64,000 nucleotides of DNA from RUG100 sp963542695 (GCA_963542695.1 CAUTYX010000007.1:1-64000), one strand, 5' to 3'; counted from the stretch's first letter, positions 1-8,308 are shown. Notes: generated from the sequence alone by a model not told the origin. Translations and numbers: made by a program.

Positions 1-54
1 AAACACCGACCTCCAATCATTAGATTTTTGGTCTAACTTTTGGGGGTCGGTACA
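1..54 (-). mobile_element. End of an IS3-family (IS150-like) insertion sequence, running off the left edge
   Basis: Read on the minus strand, the segment begins TGTACCGACCCCCAAAAGTT at position 54. This has the look of the terminal inverted repeat and leader of IS3-family elements: a TG terminus, then a short leader ending in a strong GGAGG ribosome site (about 10-14) just before the first transposase frame, which would lie outside the window. The edge cuts exactly into an otherwise normal reading frame (55-168), as expected for an insertion. The family assignment rests on remembered resemblance of the end sequence. The transposase and the other end are not visible, so element length and target duplication cannot be given. 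Confidence 0.65.
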
Positions 55-168
55 CACTTTGGGCTGTGCTTTTTTACTAATGACCATAAACGTGACTGCA
101 AAAGCTACCACAAAGGCAAGTAAAAAAATAAGCACAGTGCCTTTTTTCGACTGGATAAAAGTCTTCAT
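55..168 (-). pseudogene. 5' remnant of a small membrane-anchored protein gene, interrupted by the IS end
   Basis: An ATG at 168-166 follows a strong ribosome site (AGGAGGG, about 174-180) at good spacing. The frame gives 38 residues: a short basic start (MKTFIQSKKG), one hydrophobic segment of about 20 residues, then a basic stop-transfer (SKKAQPKV). The IS end follows at once. This is a typical N-terminus for a single-pass membrane protein or uncleaved signal anchor; nothing identifies the missing part. The frame stays open through the IS end visible here, so a short fusion could still be made. A weak promoter (TTGAAT near 240, TATCAT near 210, minus strand) may lie upstream. Confidence 0.6.
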
Positions 169-180
169 TTTTTCCCTCCT

Positions 181-477
181 ACTATTTCAATAAACACTTT
201 GCTTTCATGATAACCTACCCCCCCATTTAAATTCAAGACTTTTATTTAAGTTTTCTAATTTTGAATATTCCTGCTAAAAAATACTTCCATTTATAACAGA
301 AAATCACTCTATTTATTTCTATTTTTTGCATACTAAACGCAACCTCGCGTCAAACGCAGGGTTTTCTCAATTAAAGAAACCTGATTGCTAATAGTCGGGT
401 ATACACGAGACAATAATCTATACTGCAAGCAAGTAAGAGAAACCATGTATGCAGTGCCGCTTCCGGTATCAGCACTC
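181..477. other. AT-rich intergenic region, no gene recognised
   Basis: About 300 bases between the IS-interrupted gene and the 3' end of rluB. It is AT-rich, has a run of seven C at about 220-226, and shows only weak imperfect inverted repeats near 358-385. I found no convincing reading frame, RNA gene or canonical terminator. Confidence 0.5.
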
Positions 478-1182
478 TTACAAGCTTTTCAAATAGTCGA
501 TTTCCTGACGAGTTAATTTTCGGTGATGGCCTTCCAAAAGGCGAGACAAATACAACGTGCCGATGGCCATGCGATGTAGAGTTTGTACAGGACAGCCGAC
601 GGCTTTGAACATTCGGCGTACTTGTCGGTTTTTCCCTTCGTAAATGATAATATCGGCAACAGCAGATTTGGCGGTTTGTGTAATCACCTTTACCTGGGCA
701 GGGCCTGTTACAAAATCTCCTAAATCCACACCTTTTCGCAACTTGCGTACACGAGTATCCGACAAAATACCACTGACTTTTGCCCTATACGTTTTACCTA
801 TGTGATTACGAGGATGCGCCAGTTTGTTGGCAAGCTCCCCATCATTGGTCATAATCAACAATCCGGTAGTGTTATAGTCAAGACGCCCCACAGGAAAAAT
901 TCGCTGGGGAATGTCTTTTACCAGTTCCGCAACGGTTTCTCTGTCATGGTCGTCACTCATAGCTGTTAAGTATCCGGCCGGTTTGTTTAACATGAAATAC
1001 ACCTTCTTTTCTTCCGGTGTAATTTCTATACCGTTTACCTCCACCACATCTCCCGGCTGTACATCGACTCCGGGAGTAGTAATGACAATACCGTTGATTT
1101 TAACATTTCCATTTATCGTTAGCTGATCTGCTTTTCTCCGTGAAACAATACCGGCAGCAGCTATATATTTATTTAAACGCAT
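478..1182 (-). CDS. rluB: 23S rRNA pseudouridine synthase, RluB/RsuA family
   Basis: A 234-residue cytoplasmic RNA-modifying enzyme that isomerises a uridine of large-subunit rRNA to pseudouridine. An S4 RNA-binding domain fills residues 1-46 (MRLNKYIAAAGIVSRRKAD is its usual start). The catalytic domain carries the family signature GRLDYNTTGLLIMTNDGEL with the nucleophile Asp102. Length is normal. The start codon is preceded by AGAGGA. In Firmicutes rluB usually follows scpA-scpB; here the same order holds on the minus strand, except that a plus-strand exporter gene (1278-2522) sits between scpB and rluB. RluB versus another RsuA-type target cannot be separated by eye. Confidence 0.88.
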   Translation of the reverse strand: MRLNKYIAAAGIVSRRKADQLTINGNVKINGIVITTPGVDVQPGDVVEVNGIEITPEEKKVYFMLNKPAGYLTAMSDDHDRETVAELVKDIPQRIFPVGRLDYNTTGLLIMTNDGELANKLAHPRNHIGKTYRAKVSGILSDTRVRKLRKGVDLGDFVTGPAQVKVITQTAKSAVADIIIYEGKNRQVRRMFKAVGCPVQTLHRMAIGTLYLSRLLEGHHRKLTRQEIDYLKSL

Positions 1183-1259
1183 AATCCTCTTTTACTATTC
1201 CTCTTTTACTGTCTCTTTTGGGATCCTTCTATTTTCCACCTTTTCCATTATACAATTTA

Positions 1260-1268
1260 TGATATAAT
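1260..1268 (+). promoter_or_regulatory. Extended -10 promoter for the ThrE-type exporter; transcript probably leaderless
   Basis: TGATATAAT is a perfect extended -10 (TGn plus TATAAT at 1263-1268). A poor -35-like TTTTCC lies at 1241-1246. Transcription should start near 1275, two or three bases before the ATG at 1278, leaving no room for a Shine-Dalgarno sequence. Confidence 0.6.
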
Positions 1269-1277
1269 GCAGGCAAG

Positions 1278-2522
1278 ATGAGAATACGAGACAGACAGAT
1301 ATTAAAGCTAGCTATCAAAGCCGGCGAACTAATGTTACATAGTGGAGCGGAAATTTATCGAGTGGAAGATACCATTCGACGTATTTGTTTTGCCTGTGGC
1401 ATAGATAATGTGGAGGTATTTGCAACTCCAACAGGGATTTTTGTATCTACTGATGCCGGTGGCGAAGAAGGAAGTATCACTACTTCCATCAGCCGTATTC
1501 AAGGCTCCGTAACAGATATGAAGAAAATCTCTGATTTAAACCGATTTTCCAGAAAGTTTACTTCCACCAACCTTTCCATTGAGGCGGGAATATCAGAGCT
1601 GGAGGATATTTCGCTGCAAAAAAATTACCCCTTAGCCTTACGGCTTTTAGGGGGCTTTTTAGTAGCCACTATGTTTTGCGCCCTCTACAGTAACAGCTTT
1701 TTAGCGGCACTGGCTTCCGGCGGCATCGGTATCCTGACCTTAATACTAAATCACATATTATCGCGCAATTCCACCAACTATTTTCTAAACGGTTTTCTCT
1801 GTTGCAGTTTGGCAACCACACTGGCCATGCTCTTTATTATAGCCTTTCCCGGCTGCCAACCGGATGCTATTATCATCGGCAGTTTGATGATTTATGTACC
1901 GGGAGCTGCTATTACCAACTCCATCAGAGATTTTCTATCAGGAGATATGCTGGCCGGTCTCGCCCGTATGACAGATGCCTTAGTCATTGCCGTTTCCCTT
2001 GCTATCGGTGCCGGTGTATTCCTACGTGTCTTTCAAGCCAACCGTATCGTTTTGCTGCCGGTAGAAGGTAATAGCGGACCTGCAGTCTCCCTTTTGGTGG
2101 GTCTTATTGCCACCTTGGGATTCGCCATCTTGGTTCACGTACCGGCAAAAGATTTGGCCGCAACAGCTGTCGTTGGCGGTGTCGGTTGGGGCGTATTTAT
2201 TATTGCCGTTACCTACTGGGGCATGGGAGATGTGGAAGCTTGCTTTATCGGGACTTGTTGTCTGGGAGCCCTTAGCAATATCTTTGCTCGGATTTTTAAA
2301 CAGGCATCCACTGTATTTACCATTCCGGCTATTATGCCCTTGGTCCCGGGATCACGAATCTTCTATACCATGGCCTATTTAATCGCCGGTGACCTAACAC
2401 ATGCCGCCATTGCAGGCGCTCTGACCATATTCTTGGCCGGCTCTATTGCCATCGGCCTATTAGTCACCGACTCTATCACCAGAATTATTCTGACTCTTCG
2501 CTGGAAACTTCAGCAAGACTGA
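1278..2522 (+). CDS. Threonine/serine exporter family membrane protein (ThrE-like, fused YjjP-YjjB type)
   Basis: A 414-residue membrane protein of the ThrE family, whose members export threonine, serine or small carboxylates. Residues 1-125 form the cytoplasmic part with the family hallmark AGELMLHSGAEIYRVEDT (about 15-32). About ten hydrophobic segments follow in two blocks, matching the ThrE and ThrE_2 domains that are separate proteins (YjjP and YjjB) in enterobacteria. The ATG at 1278 fits the family N-terminus, yet the -10 box ends only ten bases upstream. The last 38 bases overlap the 3' end of scpB on the other strand. The substrate cannot be read from sequence. Confidence 0.85.
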   Translation: MRIRDRQILKLAIKAGELMLHSGAEIYRVEDTIRRICFACGIDNVEVFATPTGIFVSTDAGGEEGSITTSISRIQGSVTDMKKISDLNRFSRKFTSTNLSIEAGISELEDISLQKNYPLALRLLGGFLVATMFCALYSNSFLAALASGGIGILTLILNHILSRNSTNYFLNGFLCCSLATTLAMLFIIAFPGCQPDAIIIGSLMIYVPGAAITNSIRDFLSGDMLAGLARMTDALVIAVSLAIGAGVFLRVFQANRIVLLPVEGNSGPAVSLLVGLIATLGFAILVHVPAKDLAATAVVGGVGWGVFIIAVTYWGMGDVEACFIGTCCLGALSNIFARIFKQASTVFTIPAIMPLVPGSRIFYTMAYLIAGDLTHAAIAGALTIFLAGSIAIGLLVTDSITRIILTLRWKLQQD

Positions 2523-3099
2523 TTTGATTGATAATGACGCCATCGGTTTCCAGTCGCTCTTCCATGGCCAAATCTGTATCATCCGTAAAGTCGCCAATAT
2601 CCGGCAGCTCTTTTAAAGTGCTGTATCCAAAAGTCTTTAGAAAAGTATCTGTCGTTCCATATAGTATAGGTCTCCCAATGGCTTCAGAGCGACCCTTTTC
2701 CATAATCAACTCTTTGTGGACAAGCCCCTCCAGCACGCGATCGCTTTTAACGCCACGAATAGCATCGATTTCTCCCCTTGTTACCGGTTGCCGATACGCC
2801 ACGATTGCCAATACTTCCAAGGCAGACTGAGATAATCTCCGTTTTTTCACCGGACGGCAGAGTCGTTCTATGTAATCTGCATTCTCAGAAGCCGTTACCA
2901 ACTGGTAACTGCCATTTACTTTGCGAATGCGAATACCACGCTTTTCTTCTCGGTATTCTCGTTCCATTTCATCTAAGTATTCAGCGGCTTCTTTCTTTGG
3001 TATATTTAAGATTTCTGCTGCATCGGAAACAGACAACAACTGTCCCCAAACAAACATCATGGATTCCAATGCTGATTTTACAGCTCTATTTTGCGACAT
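2485..3099 (-). CDS. scpB: Segregation and condensation protein B
   Basis: A 204-residue subunit of the Smc-ScpAB condensin, which compacts and segregates the chromosome. ScpB dimers of winged-helix domains bind ScpA. The N-terminal stretch (SALESMMFVWGQLLSVSDAAEIL) and ALEVLAIVAYRQPVTRGEIDAIRGV (about residues 92-116) are diagnostic. The C-terminal tail after about residue 160 is acidic and variable, as usual. The start overlaps the 3' end of scpA by 14 bases, so the two are translationally coupled. The 3' end overlaps the convergent exporter gene. Confidence 0.95.
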   Translation of the reverse strand: MSQNRAVKSALESMMFVWGQLLSVSDAAEILNIPKKEAAEYLDEMEREYREEKRGIRIRKVNGSYQLVTASENADYIERLCRPVKKRRLSQSALEVLAIVAYRQPVTRGEIDAIRGVKSDRVLEGLVHKELIMEKGRSEAIGRPILYGTTDTFLKTFGYSTLKELPDIGDFTDDTDLAMEERLETDGVIINQISLAEVSSEESE

Positions 3100-3871
3100 G
3101 TTTTACCTGCTCTTTCTCTTGGCTCTTGCCTTCACTTTGCCGATTTACTGTTACGTCAATTTCTCCAAAAGGCTTTGGCTGTTCTGCATTGAGACGACGA
3201 TCTTTTACCATTTCCAGTAACGAGGAAAAAGATAAAGCAATATCGTATCGATCATCTTTGTCCGGTACCAACTGAGAAAAAGTCAGATGGCTTGTGGCTT
3301 GCTTTGCAAAGAGACCCATAATAAAAGATTGTCGCTCTTCGGCAGTAATTCGTTGTCGTTCTACTCTTTCGTATCGTTGATGAATTTCATGAAGCTTTTT
3401 TCGTCTTGTAAGAAAAGCGGCAAAGGCTTTGGCAAATTGCCTGTCATCAGCCAGTAATTCTTCCTTGGGATCTTCTATATACATAGAAATATCTTCTTGT
3501 GGCTTTTCCATCACCCTTCGTGCAAGAAGCTCCCGGTCTGCCAGCATCTGTGAAATTCCTTTAAATTGCTTGTATTCCAGGATTCGCTGTACCAACCCCT
3601 CCCTAGGATCTTCTGCCTCTTCCTCTTCACCGGTTCCATGAAAACGAGGCAAAAGCATCTTAGATTTCAGATCGATCAATTCCGCTGCAAGAAGAAAAAA
3701 TTCTGCCGACAGCACCACGTCCGCTTCTTCTAGGGCACTGATATACTCTATGTATTGCGTAGTAATTTCTGCCACCTTGATGTCATAAATACTCATGCGA
3801 GCATTTTCAATAAGGTAGACCAGCAAATCAAAAGGTCCTTCAAAATTATCTAGCTTGACTTTGTATGCCAT
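3086..3871 (-). CDS. scpA: Segregation and condensation protein A
   Basis: A 261-residue kleisin that bridges the Smc heads and recruits ScpB. The N-terminal Smc-neck-binding region (YKVKLDNFEGPFDLLVYLIE, residues 3-22) is the family signature. The central part is charged and variable, and a C-terminal winged-helix ends near residue 245. Length is typical. The ATG follows AAAGGA at good spacing, 22 bases downstream of the mtnA stop, so mtnA-scpA-scpB probably form one minus-strand operon. Confidence 0.95.
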   Translation of the reverse strand: MAYKVKLDNFEGPFDLLVYLIENARMSIYDIKVAEITTQYIEYISALEEADVVLSAEFFLLAAELIDLKSKMLLPRFHGTGEEEEAEDPREGLVQRILEYKQFKGISQMLADRELLARRVMEKPQEDISMYIEDPKEELLADDRQFAKAFAAFLTRRKKLHEIHQRYERVERQRITAEERQSFIMGLFAKQATSHLTFSQLVPDKDDRYDIALSFSSLLEMVKDRRLNAEQPKPFGEIDVTVNRQSEGKSQEKEQVKHVAK

Positions 3872-3893
3872 GAATAGTATTTCCTTTAGTCAT

Positions 3894-5003
3894 CTATTTG
3901 GATTCTTTTAGCAACGCTGCCAAATTCACATCAAAAGGCGGTTTTACAATGCCTTTTTCTGTAATAACAGCCGTAATATATTGGTGATCCGTTACATCAA
4001 AAGCAGGGTTGAACGCCTTGATTCCTTTGGGAGCCATGTCTTCTTTGTACCACTTCTGATGAATTTCTTCAGGATCACGCTCTTCGATAACAATATCTTC
4101 ACCGGTTTTCGTTGATAAATCAATAGTAGAAGTGGGCACATACATATAGAAAGGAATGCCATATTCCTTAGCCAAAATGGCCACACCGCTGGTTCCGATT
4201 TTATTGGCGCCATCTCCATTTGCAGCCATTCTATCACAACCGACTACGATGGCATCAACCCATCCTTTTTTCATAACCGAAGACGCCATATTGTCGCAAA
4301 TCAAAGTAACATCTACACCGGACTTCATCAACTCCCAAGCCGTTAAGCGAGCGCCTTGCAACAAAGGTCTTGTTTCATCGGCAAAAACACGAAAATCATA
4401 TCCCTTTTCCTGTCCCAGGTGAATCGGGGAAAGGCATGTTCCGTACTTTGCCGTAGCAAGGGCTCCGGCGTTGCAATGGGTCAAAATACCCATTCCCGGT
4501 TGTAATAACGACAATCCATATTCACCCATTTTTCGGCAGGCTTCTTCGTCTTCCTTTTGAATGGCCAAGGCCTCTGCCAGCATTCTGTCTTTGGCCGCCT
4601 GTTGCCAATTTCTCCAAGCAATATGACAGTCTTTATCCGGGTCAATTTTTTTCCGATTGCTTTCCACTGCTGCCATGTTCCAAATTACATCCAGCACTCG
4701 ATGAATGGCCCAAGACAGATTTACTGCCGTTGGTCTGGAGAAATTTAAATACTTCCCGATATCATTGACTTGGCGGTAAAAATCCGTCGTATCGTCGGCT
4801 TCAATATCACGAGAGGCTATGTACAACCCAAAAGCCGCTGCCACGCCAATAGCCGGTGCCCCTCGCACCTTTAACTGGGCAATGGCATCCCAAACATCTT
4901 CCTTGGTTTCCATTGTAAGCCATTCTTCTTTGCCGGGAAGCTTCGTCTGATCTAAGATTTCAAATGTATCATTTTCATATCGTAATGGTGAAATGTCAAA
5001 CAT
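3894..5003 (-). CDS. mtnA: S-methyl-5-thioribose-1-phosphate isomerase (MtnA/aIF2B-like)
   Basis: A 369-residue aldose-ketose isomerase converting methylthioribose-1-phosphate to methylthioribulose-1-phosphate in methionine salvage. In anaerobes the same family can process 5-deoxyribose-1-phosphate from radical-SAM by-products. Family marks are VRGAPAIGVAAAFGL (about 46-60), the catalytic cysteine in THCNAGALAT (Cys177), the catalytic aspartate in VGCDRMAANGD (Asp257), and the TIDLSTKTGEDI segment. The start follows GGGAGG. No mtnK, mtnB or fucose-aldolase-type partner is adjacent, so salvage and the 5-deoxyribose shunt cannot be separated by context. The distal class II aldolase at 16567-17601 is a speculative partner. 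Confidence 0.87.
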   Translation of the reverse strand: MFDISPLRYENDTFEILDQTKLPGKEEWLTMETKEDVWDAIAQLKVRGAPAIGVAAAFGLYIASRDIEADDTTDFYRQVNDIGKYLNFSRPTAVNLSWAIHRVLDVIWNMAAVESNRKKIDPDKDCHIAWRNWQQAAKDRMLAEALAIQKEDEEACRKMGEYGLSLLQPGMGILTHCNAGALATAKYGTCLSPIHLGQEKGYDFRVFADETRPLLQGARLTAWELMKSGVDVTLICDNMASSVMKKGWVDAIVVGCDRMAANGDGANKIGTSGVAILAKEYGIPFYMYVPTSTIDLSTKTGEDIVIEERDPEEIHQKWYKEDMAPKGIKAFNPAFDVTDHQYITAVITEKGIVKPPFDVNLAALLKESK

Positions 5004-5065
5004 ATGCTATACCTCCCAATGTTTCTTAACAGGTAGTATACCACATAGTTTGAACTTCTTCCTAG

Positions 5066-5095
5066 TTGGACTTCTCAAGAAGTATCGTGTATACT
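5066..5095 (+). promoter_or_regulatory. Sigma-A type promoter for the small membrane protein gene
   Basis: TTGGAC (5066-5071), an 18-base spacer and TATACT (5090-5095) lie 62 bases upstream of the ATG at 5157. It is divergent from mtnA. Confidence 0.5.
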
Positions 5096-5156
5096 CACTG
5101 TATTCGAAACTGTTTGAATCACTGTAGTAATGTAGATAGACGAAACGGGAAAAATT

Positions 5157-5633
5157 ATGCTGAGTTGGTTAACTACAACGTATGTTGGGAAAATGGTTGC
5201 CGTTTTTGTGGTATCCATGGTACCGATTGTAGAACTACGTGGTGCCATTCCCTATGGTGTGGGGATGAACCTTCCTCTATGGATTACCTTTATCCTCGGT
5301 GTTGCCGGCAATATGGTGCCCATTCCCTTTATTATTCTCTTCTTACGCCGGATATTTCTTTGGATGAAACAACGACCTAAATTGGCAAAAATCGTTACCA
5401 GACTGGAGCAAAAAGCCCATCTCAATGGGCAGAAAGTCCAAAAGTACAAAGAACTGGGACTCTTTATTTTAGTTGCCATCCCCTTGCCCGGGACAGGAGC
5501 CTGGACCGGTGCGCTGGTAGCCTCGGTTTTGGATATTCGACTAAAAAAAGCCTTCCCCATTATTACCGCCGGTGTAATTACTGCCGGAATCATTGTTCTC
5601 TGTGTGTCTTACGGGGTTAAAATGTTGCTGTAG
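5157..5633 (+). CDS. Small multidrug export family membrane protein (PF06695-type)
   Basis: A 158-residue integral membrane protein with about four hydrophobic segments. It carries the family patterns VPIVELRGAIPYGV (about residues 22-35), GNMVPIPFIILF (about 50-61) and LPGTGAWTGALVAS (about 114-127). Despite the family name, transport of drugs by this group is poorly established, so the true role is unknown. It stands alone on the plus strand, convergent with ylmH with only 13 bases between stop codons and no clear terminator there. The ribosome site (CGGGA) is weak. Confidence 0.75.
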   Translation: MLSWLTTTYVGKMVAVFVVSMVPIVELRGAIPYGVGMNLPLWITFILGVAGNMVPIPFIILFLRRIFLWMKQRPKLAKIVTRLEQKAHLNGQKVQKYKELGLFILVAIPLPGTGAWTGALVASVLDIRLKKAFPIITAGVITAGIIVLCVSYGVKMLL

Positions 5634-5646
5634 GCAGTTAACACCC

Positions 5647-6405
5647 TTACATATGTTTTTCAACGGTAATAGGAATGCGCCCTTTCTTTGTTGGTTTTTC
5701 AGAAATGGAAATAATTTTTGCTTTTCCTTTTCCTCGTAATACTACGATCTGGTTCTGGGTTACAATCTGCTCCGCCTTAGTCACTTCTCTGCTGTCGATA
5801 AATACCCGACCGGCTCTAACGGCCTCTTGACTGGTAACTCGTGAAATACCGAATATAGCAGCAACGAGACTATCAATGCGCGGCGAAGAAACCGTAATAT
5901 TCATAGTTTTTACCTGCTGTTTTGGAATACGTAATCTATCCAAAGGCAAAATCTCCCGGTCAATGGATACGGCACCGACAGAAAGAAGCTCCTGCTGTAA
6001 AAAAGGGCTAATAGAAGCCGTTACCAAAACATCCGCCCCTTCTTCATGCACTAAAAGATCTCCCACTTCTCGTCGTTCTATACCGGTTCTAACAAGGGCT
6101 CCAAGGTAATCTCGATGAGTTAATTTTTTTGCCCCTTTGCCACCGGTAACACGCAACAAGACTATATATTCCTCTATATTGCAAGGAATAAAAGAAGGGC
6201 GGCAAATAAACATCTGCCGCTATGCATCTTGGTATCCTCCATATAGTTGGAACAGGATTTCCTCCTTCGGCTCTGCTCTTAGTAAATCCTGAAGCAGATG
6301 TTGCTGGTGTAAACCAAGAAATCCTGTGTGCTCAATGGTGTATTGCTGCATGCTACTATTGATTTTGTCCTTGATTTGTGCCAAAAGCAATTGGTCTTCG
6401 TTCAC
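5647..6405 (-). pseudogene. ylmH: ylmH (S4-domain RNA-binding protein) interrupted by one in-frame amber codon
   Basis: The N-terminal 61 codons (6405-6223) and the downstream 5646-side part (6219-5647) are in the same frame, separated only by TAG at 6220-6222. Joined, they give 252 residues, the normal length of YlmH, an S4-domain protein tied to ribosome quality control and cell division in Firmicutes. The N-part ends LYGGYQDA, then stop, then RQM. Homologues read GGY..AERK here, so the stop replaces a conserved Glu codon (GAG to TAG is one change). The C-part holds THRDYLGALVRTGIERREVGD and an S4 domain near its end. An ATG at 6213 could restart a truncated protein. A sequencing error or recent nonsense mutation are both possible. 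Confidence 0.85.
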
Positions 6406-6434
6406 GCCAATGTCGCTCCATTCATTCCATTTCG

Positions 6435-7331
6435 TTATTTTTCCAAGTAGTAAATTTTACTGCCGTCTTTTCCGTTAAAAAGACCCGGTACATTTTTCAC
6501 TATTTCTTTATTAAAAGCTTTTACCAGAGAACAACCTCTGTTGCTGGCTCCATAGAAAACCGGACGACCGGATTTACCGGCAACCTTTTCTGTGGCCTTT
6601 TCATAGTCTGCCAGCACAAGAGAAACATCATCGCTGCGGTTTTTATAAAACTCCTTGCTGCAAACCAAAACATCCATTGGCAACTCCAGGTCTGTTGCTT
6701 TTTTCCAAGCTTGTTCCAAATCCATAACCTTAACAACAGACCGGTTCTTTAAATACTTTTTAGCAAAGGGCTGCTCTACAATGGCAAAGTTACCGTAATC
6801 GTTAATAGCTTTTTCCACTTCCTCATAAGAATCCAGTACTTTAATTTTGTATGAAGAAGAACCAATGCCGGCCTCCATCATCAAGTATTCAAAAACCTTG
6901 GCGCCGGTGGAACGTTCCCCGGTAACATAAATGGTCTTTCTAACAAAGTTGCTCATCTTCGGATTTTCCAGAACATAGTTGTTGGAAAGCAAATACAAAC
7001 CTCCCATGGAAACAGGGCTGAGTATTTTCAGTTCTCTTCCTGTTTTTCCATAAAGCCAATCTGCATCCGTAGTAGGCATTACCGCCACATCGTAGGCACC
7101 CCGCTCTACGGCTTTCTCCAGGTTCAGCAAATTATCATACTCTTTAACCGTATAATCCTTACCGAGATTTTTGACCACCTGGCTGGATGTTCCCTTATAG
7201 GCTGCCACCTTTACAGAATCACTTAGTGAATCGGCTTTGTCAGAAGATGCCTGATTACCTTTGCCACAACCTGTTGCCACTATTGTCATGACAATCAGAA
7301 ACAAGGCCATAATGAATAGTTTTTTCTTCAT
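6435..7331 (-). CDS. Substrate-binding lipoprotein, NMT1/PhnD-like periplasmic fold
   Basis: A 298-residue lipoprotein. The chosen ATG at 7331 follows AGAGGA; a longer frame to 7370 would overlap the map gene and spoil the signal peptide. MKKKLFIMALFLIVMTIVATGC is a type II signal peptide with the lipid-modified cysteine near residue 22. The rest resembles type 2 solute-binding proteins of the nitrate/taurine/phosphonate class: short hydrophobic strands such as VKVAAYKG and YDVAVMPTTDADWLYG, and GERSTGAKVFEYLMMEAGI in the ligand region. No permease or ATPase gene is adjacent, so it is an orphan receptor here. It sits 13 bases downstream of map. Confidence 0.7.
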   Translation of the reverse strand: MKKKLFIMALFLIVMTIVATGCGKGNQASSDKADSLSDSVKVAAYKGTSSQVVKNLGKDYTVKEYDNLLNLEKAVERGAYDVAVMPTTDADWLYGKTGRELKILSPVSMGGLYLLSNNYVLENPKMSNFVRKTIYVTGERSTGAKVFEYLMMEAGIGSSSYKIKVLDSYEEVEKAINDYGNFAIVEQPFAKKYLKNRSVVKVMDLEQAWKKATDLELPMDVLVCSKEFYKNRSDDVSLVLADYEKATEKVAGKSGRPVFYGASNRGCSLVKAFNKEIVKNVPGLFNGKDGSKIYYLEK

Positions 7332-7344
7332 GGTACGTTCCTCT

Positions 7345-8220
7345 CTACCAGCATAATACTTCATGGCCATCTTCTGTCACCAGCACCTGGATTTCCCACT
7401 GTGCCGACAACTTGCCATCTTTGGTGTATACTTCCCACTCATTTTCTTTATCAATATATATTTCCGGATTCCCCATATTTACCATTGGCTCAATGGTAAA
7501 TATCATGCCGGGAACCAAAACCATTTCTGTTCCTTTGCGGCTGTTAAATCCAACCCATGGATCTTCATGAAATTCCAGACCGATACCATGTCCGCCAAAT
7601 TCGCGAACGACAGAATATCCATGTTCCACTATGTGATCATGAACGGCTTGCCCCATATCCCCAAGGAAGCCCCAAGGCTGAACTTTTTCTAGTCCTTTGT
7701 ATACAGATTCCTTAGTTACATCTACTAATTTTTGTGCAGCCAGTTCCACTTCTCCCACGCAGTACATACGGGAAGAGTCGGAAAAATATCCATTTAAGTT
7801 TGTGGACACATCTACATTGACAATATCTCCCGACTGTAAAATCACATTTTCAGATGGAAATCCGTGGCACACCTGGTCGTTAACCGAAGTGCATACGCTG
7901 TAGGGATACCCGGAATAATGAAGCGGTGCCGGAACAGCACCCATATCTGTTGTTACATCGTAGACAATTTTATCAATGTCTGCCGTTGTCATACCTTCAT
8001 GAAAAGCCTTATCAATCTCATCTAAAACCGCAATATTGATTTTGCAGCTTTCCTTTATTTTTTCTATTTCCTCTGCATTTTTGATTATATCATGGCCAGG
8101 AACCTCATGTCCCTCTTCCTTTAGCCCTTGCAATTTCTCATCAAAGGCCCAATGGCATTGCTTGTACTTGCGACCACTGCCACACCAGCAAGGATCATTC
8201 CTTCCTGTTTTTCCCTTCAT
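7345..8220 (-). CDS. map: Methionine aminopeptidase, type I, with N-terminal SEC-C zinc motif
   Basis: A 291-residue metalloenzyme that removes the initiator methionine from new proteins. Residues 1-24 form a SEC-C motif (GRNDPCWCGSGRKYKQCH), a zinc-binding module also found at the SecA C-terminus. The catalytic domain shows the metal ligands of the pita-bread fold: Asp residues in NVDVSTNLNGYFSDSS, His in GHGIGLEFHEDPWV, and Glu in TIEPMVNMG and WEIQVLVTEDG. The ATG follows GGGAGG. It is the SEC-C version, not the shorter ribosomal-operon version, and stands away from any ribosomal protein cluster. Confidence 0.93.
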   Translation of the reverse strand: MKGKTGRNDPCWCGSGRKYKQCHWAFDEKLQGLKEEGHEVPGHDIIKNAEEIEKIKESCKINIAVLDEIDKAFHEGMTTADIDKIVYDVTTDMGAVPAPLHYSGYPYSVCTSVNDQVCHGFPSENVILQSGDIVNVDVSTNLNGYFSDSSRMYCVGEVELAAQKLVDVTKESVYKGLEKVQPWGFLGDMGQAVHDHIVEHGYSVVREFGGHGIGLEFHEDPWVGFNSRKGTEMVLVPGMIFTIEPMVNMGNPEIYIDKENEWEVYTKDGKLSAQWEIQVLVTEDGHEVLCW

Positions 8221-8308
8221 TCTCTTGCCTCCCTTTTTTATGCGTTCTATTTTATTCTATGCTCTGGCTTCTACTCTGTCAACGTTTTGCCCTTTTGCAG
8301 AATCGCCA

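Noticed and set aside
5647..6213. ylmH C-terminal half as a separate short gene
   Set aside because: It is in frame with the 61-codon upstream part across one TAG, and ATG 6213 has no ribosome site, so one interrupted gene is the better explanation.
6220..6222. Pyrrolysine or other recoding of the ylmH UAG
   Set aside because: The position is an ordinary conserved Glu in homologues, and no recoding machinery is visible in the window.
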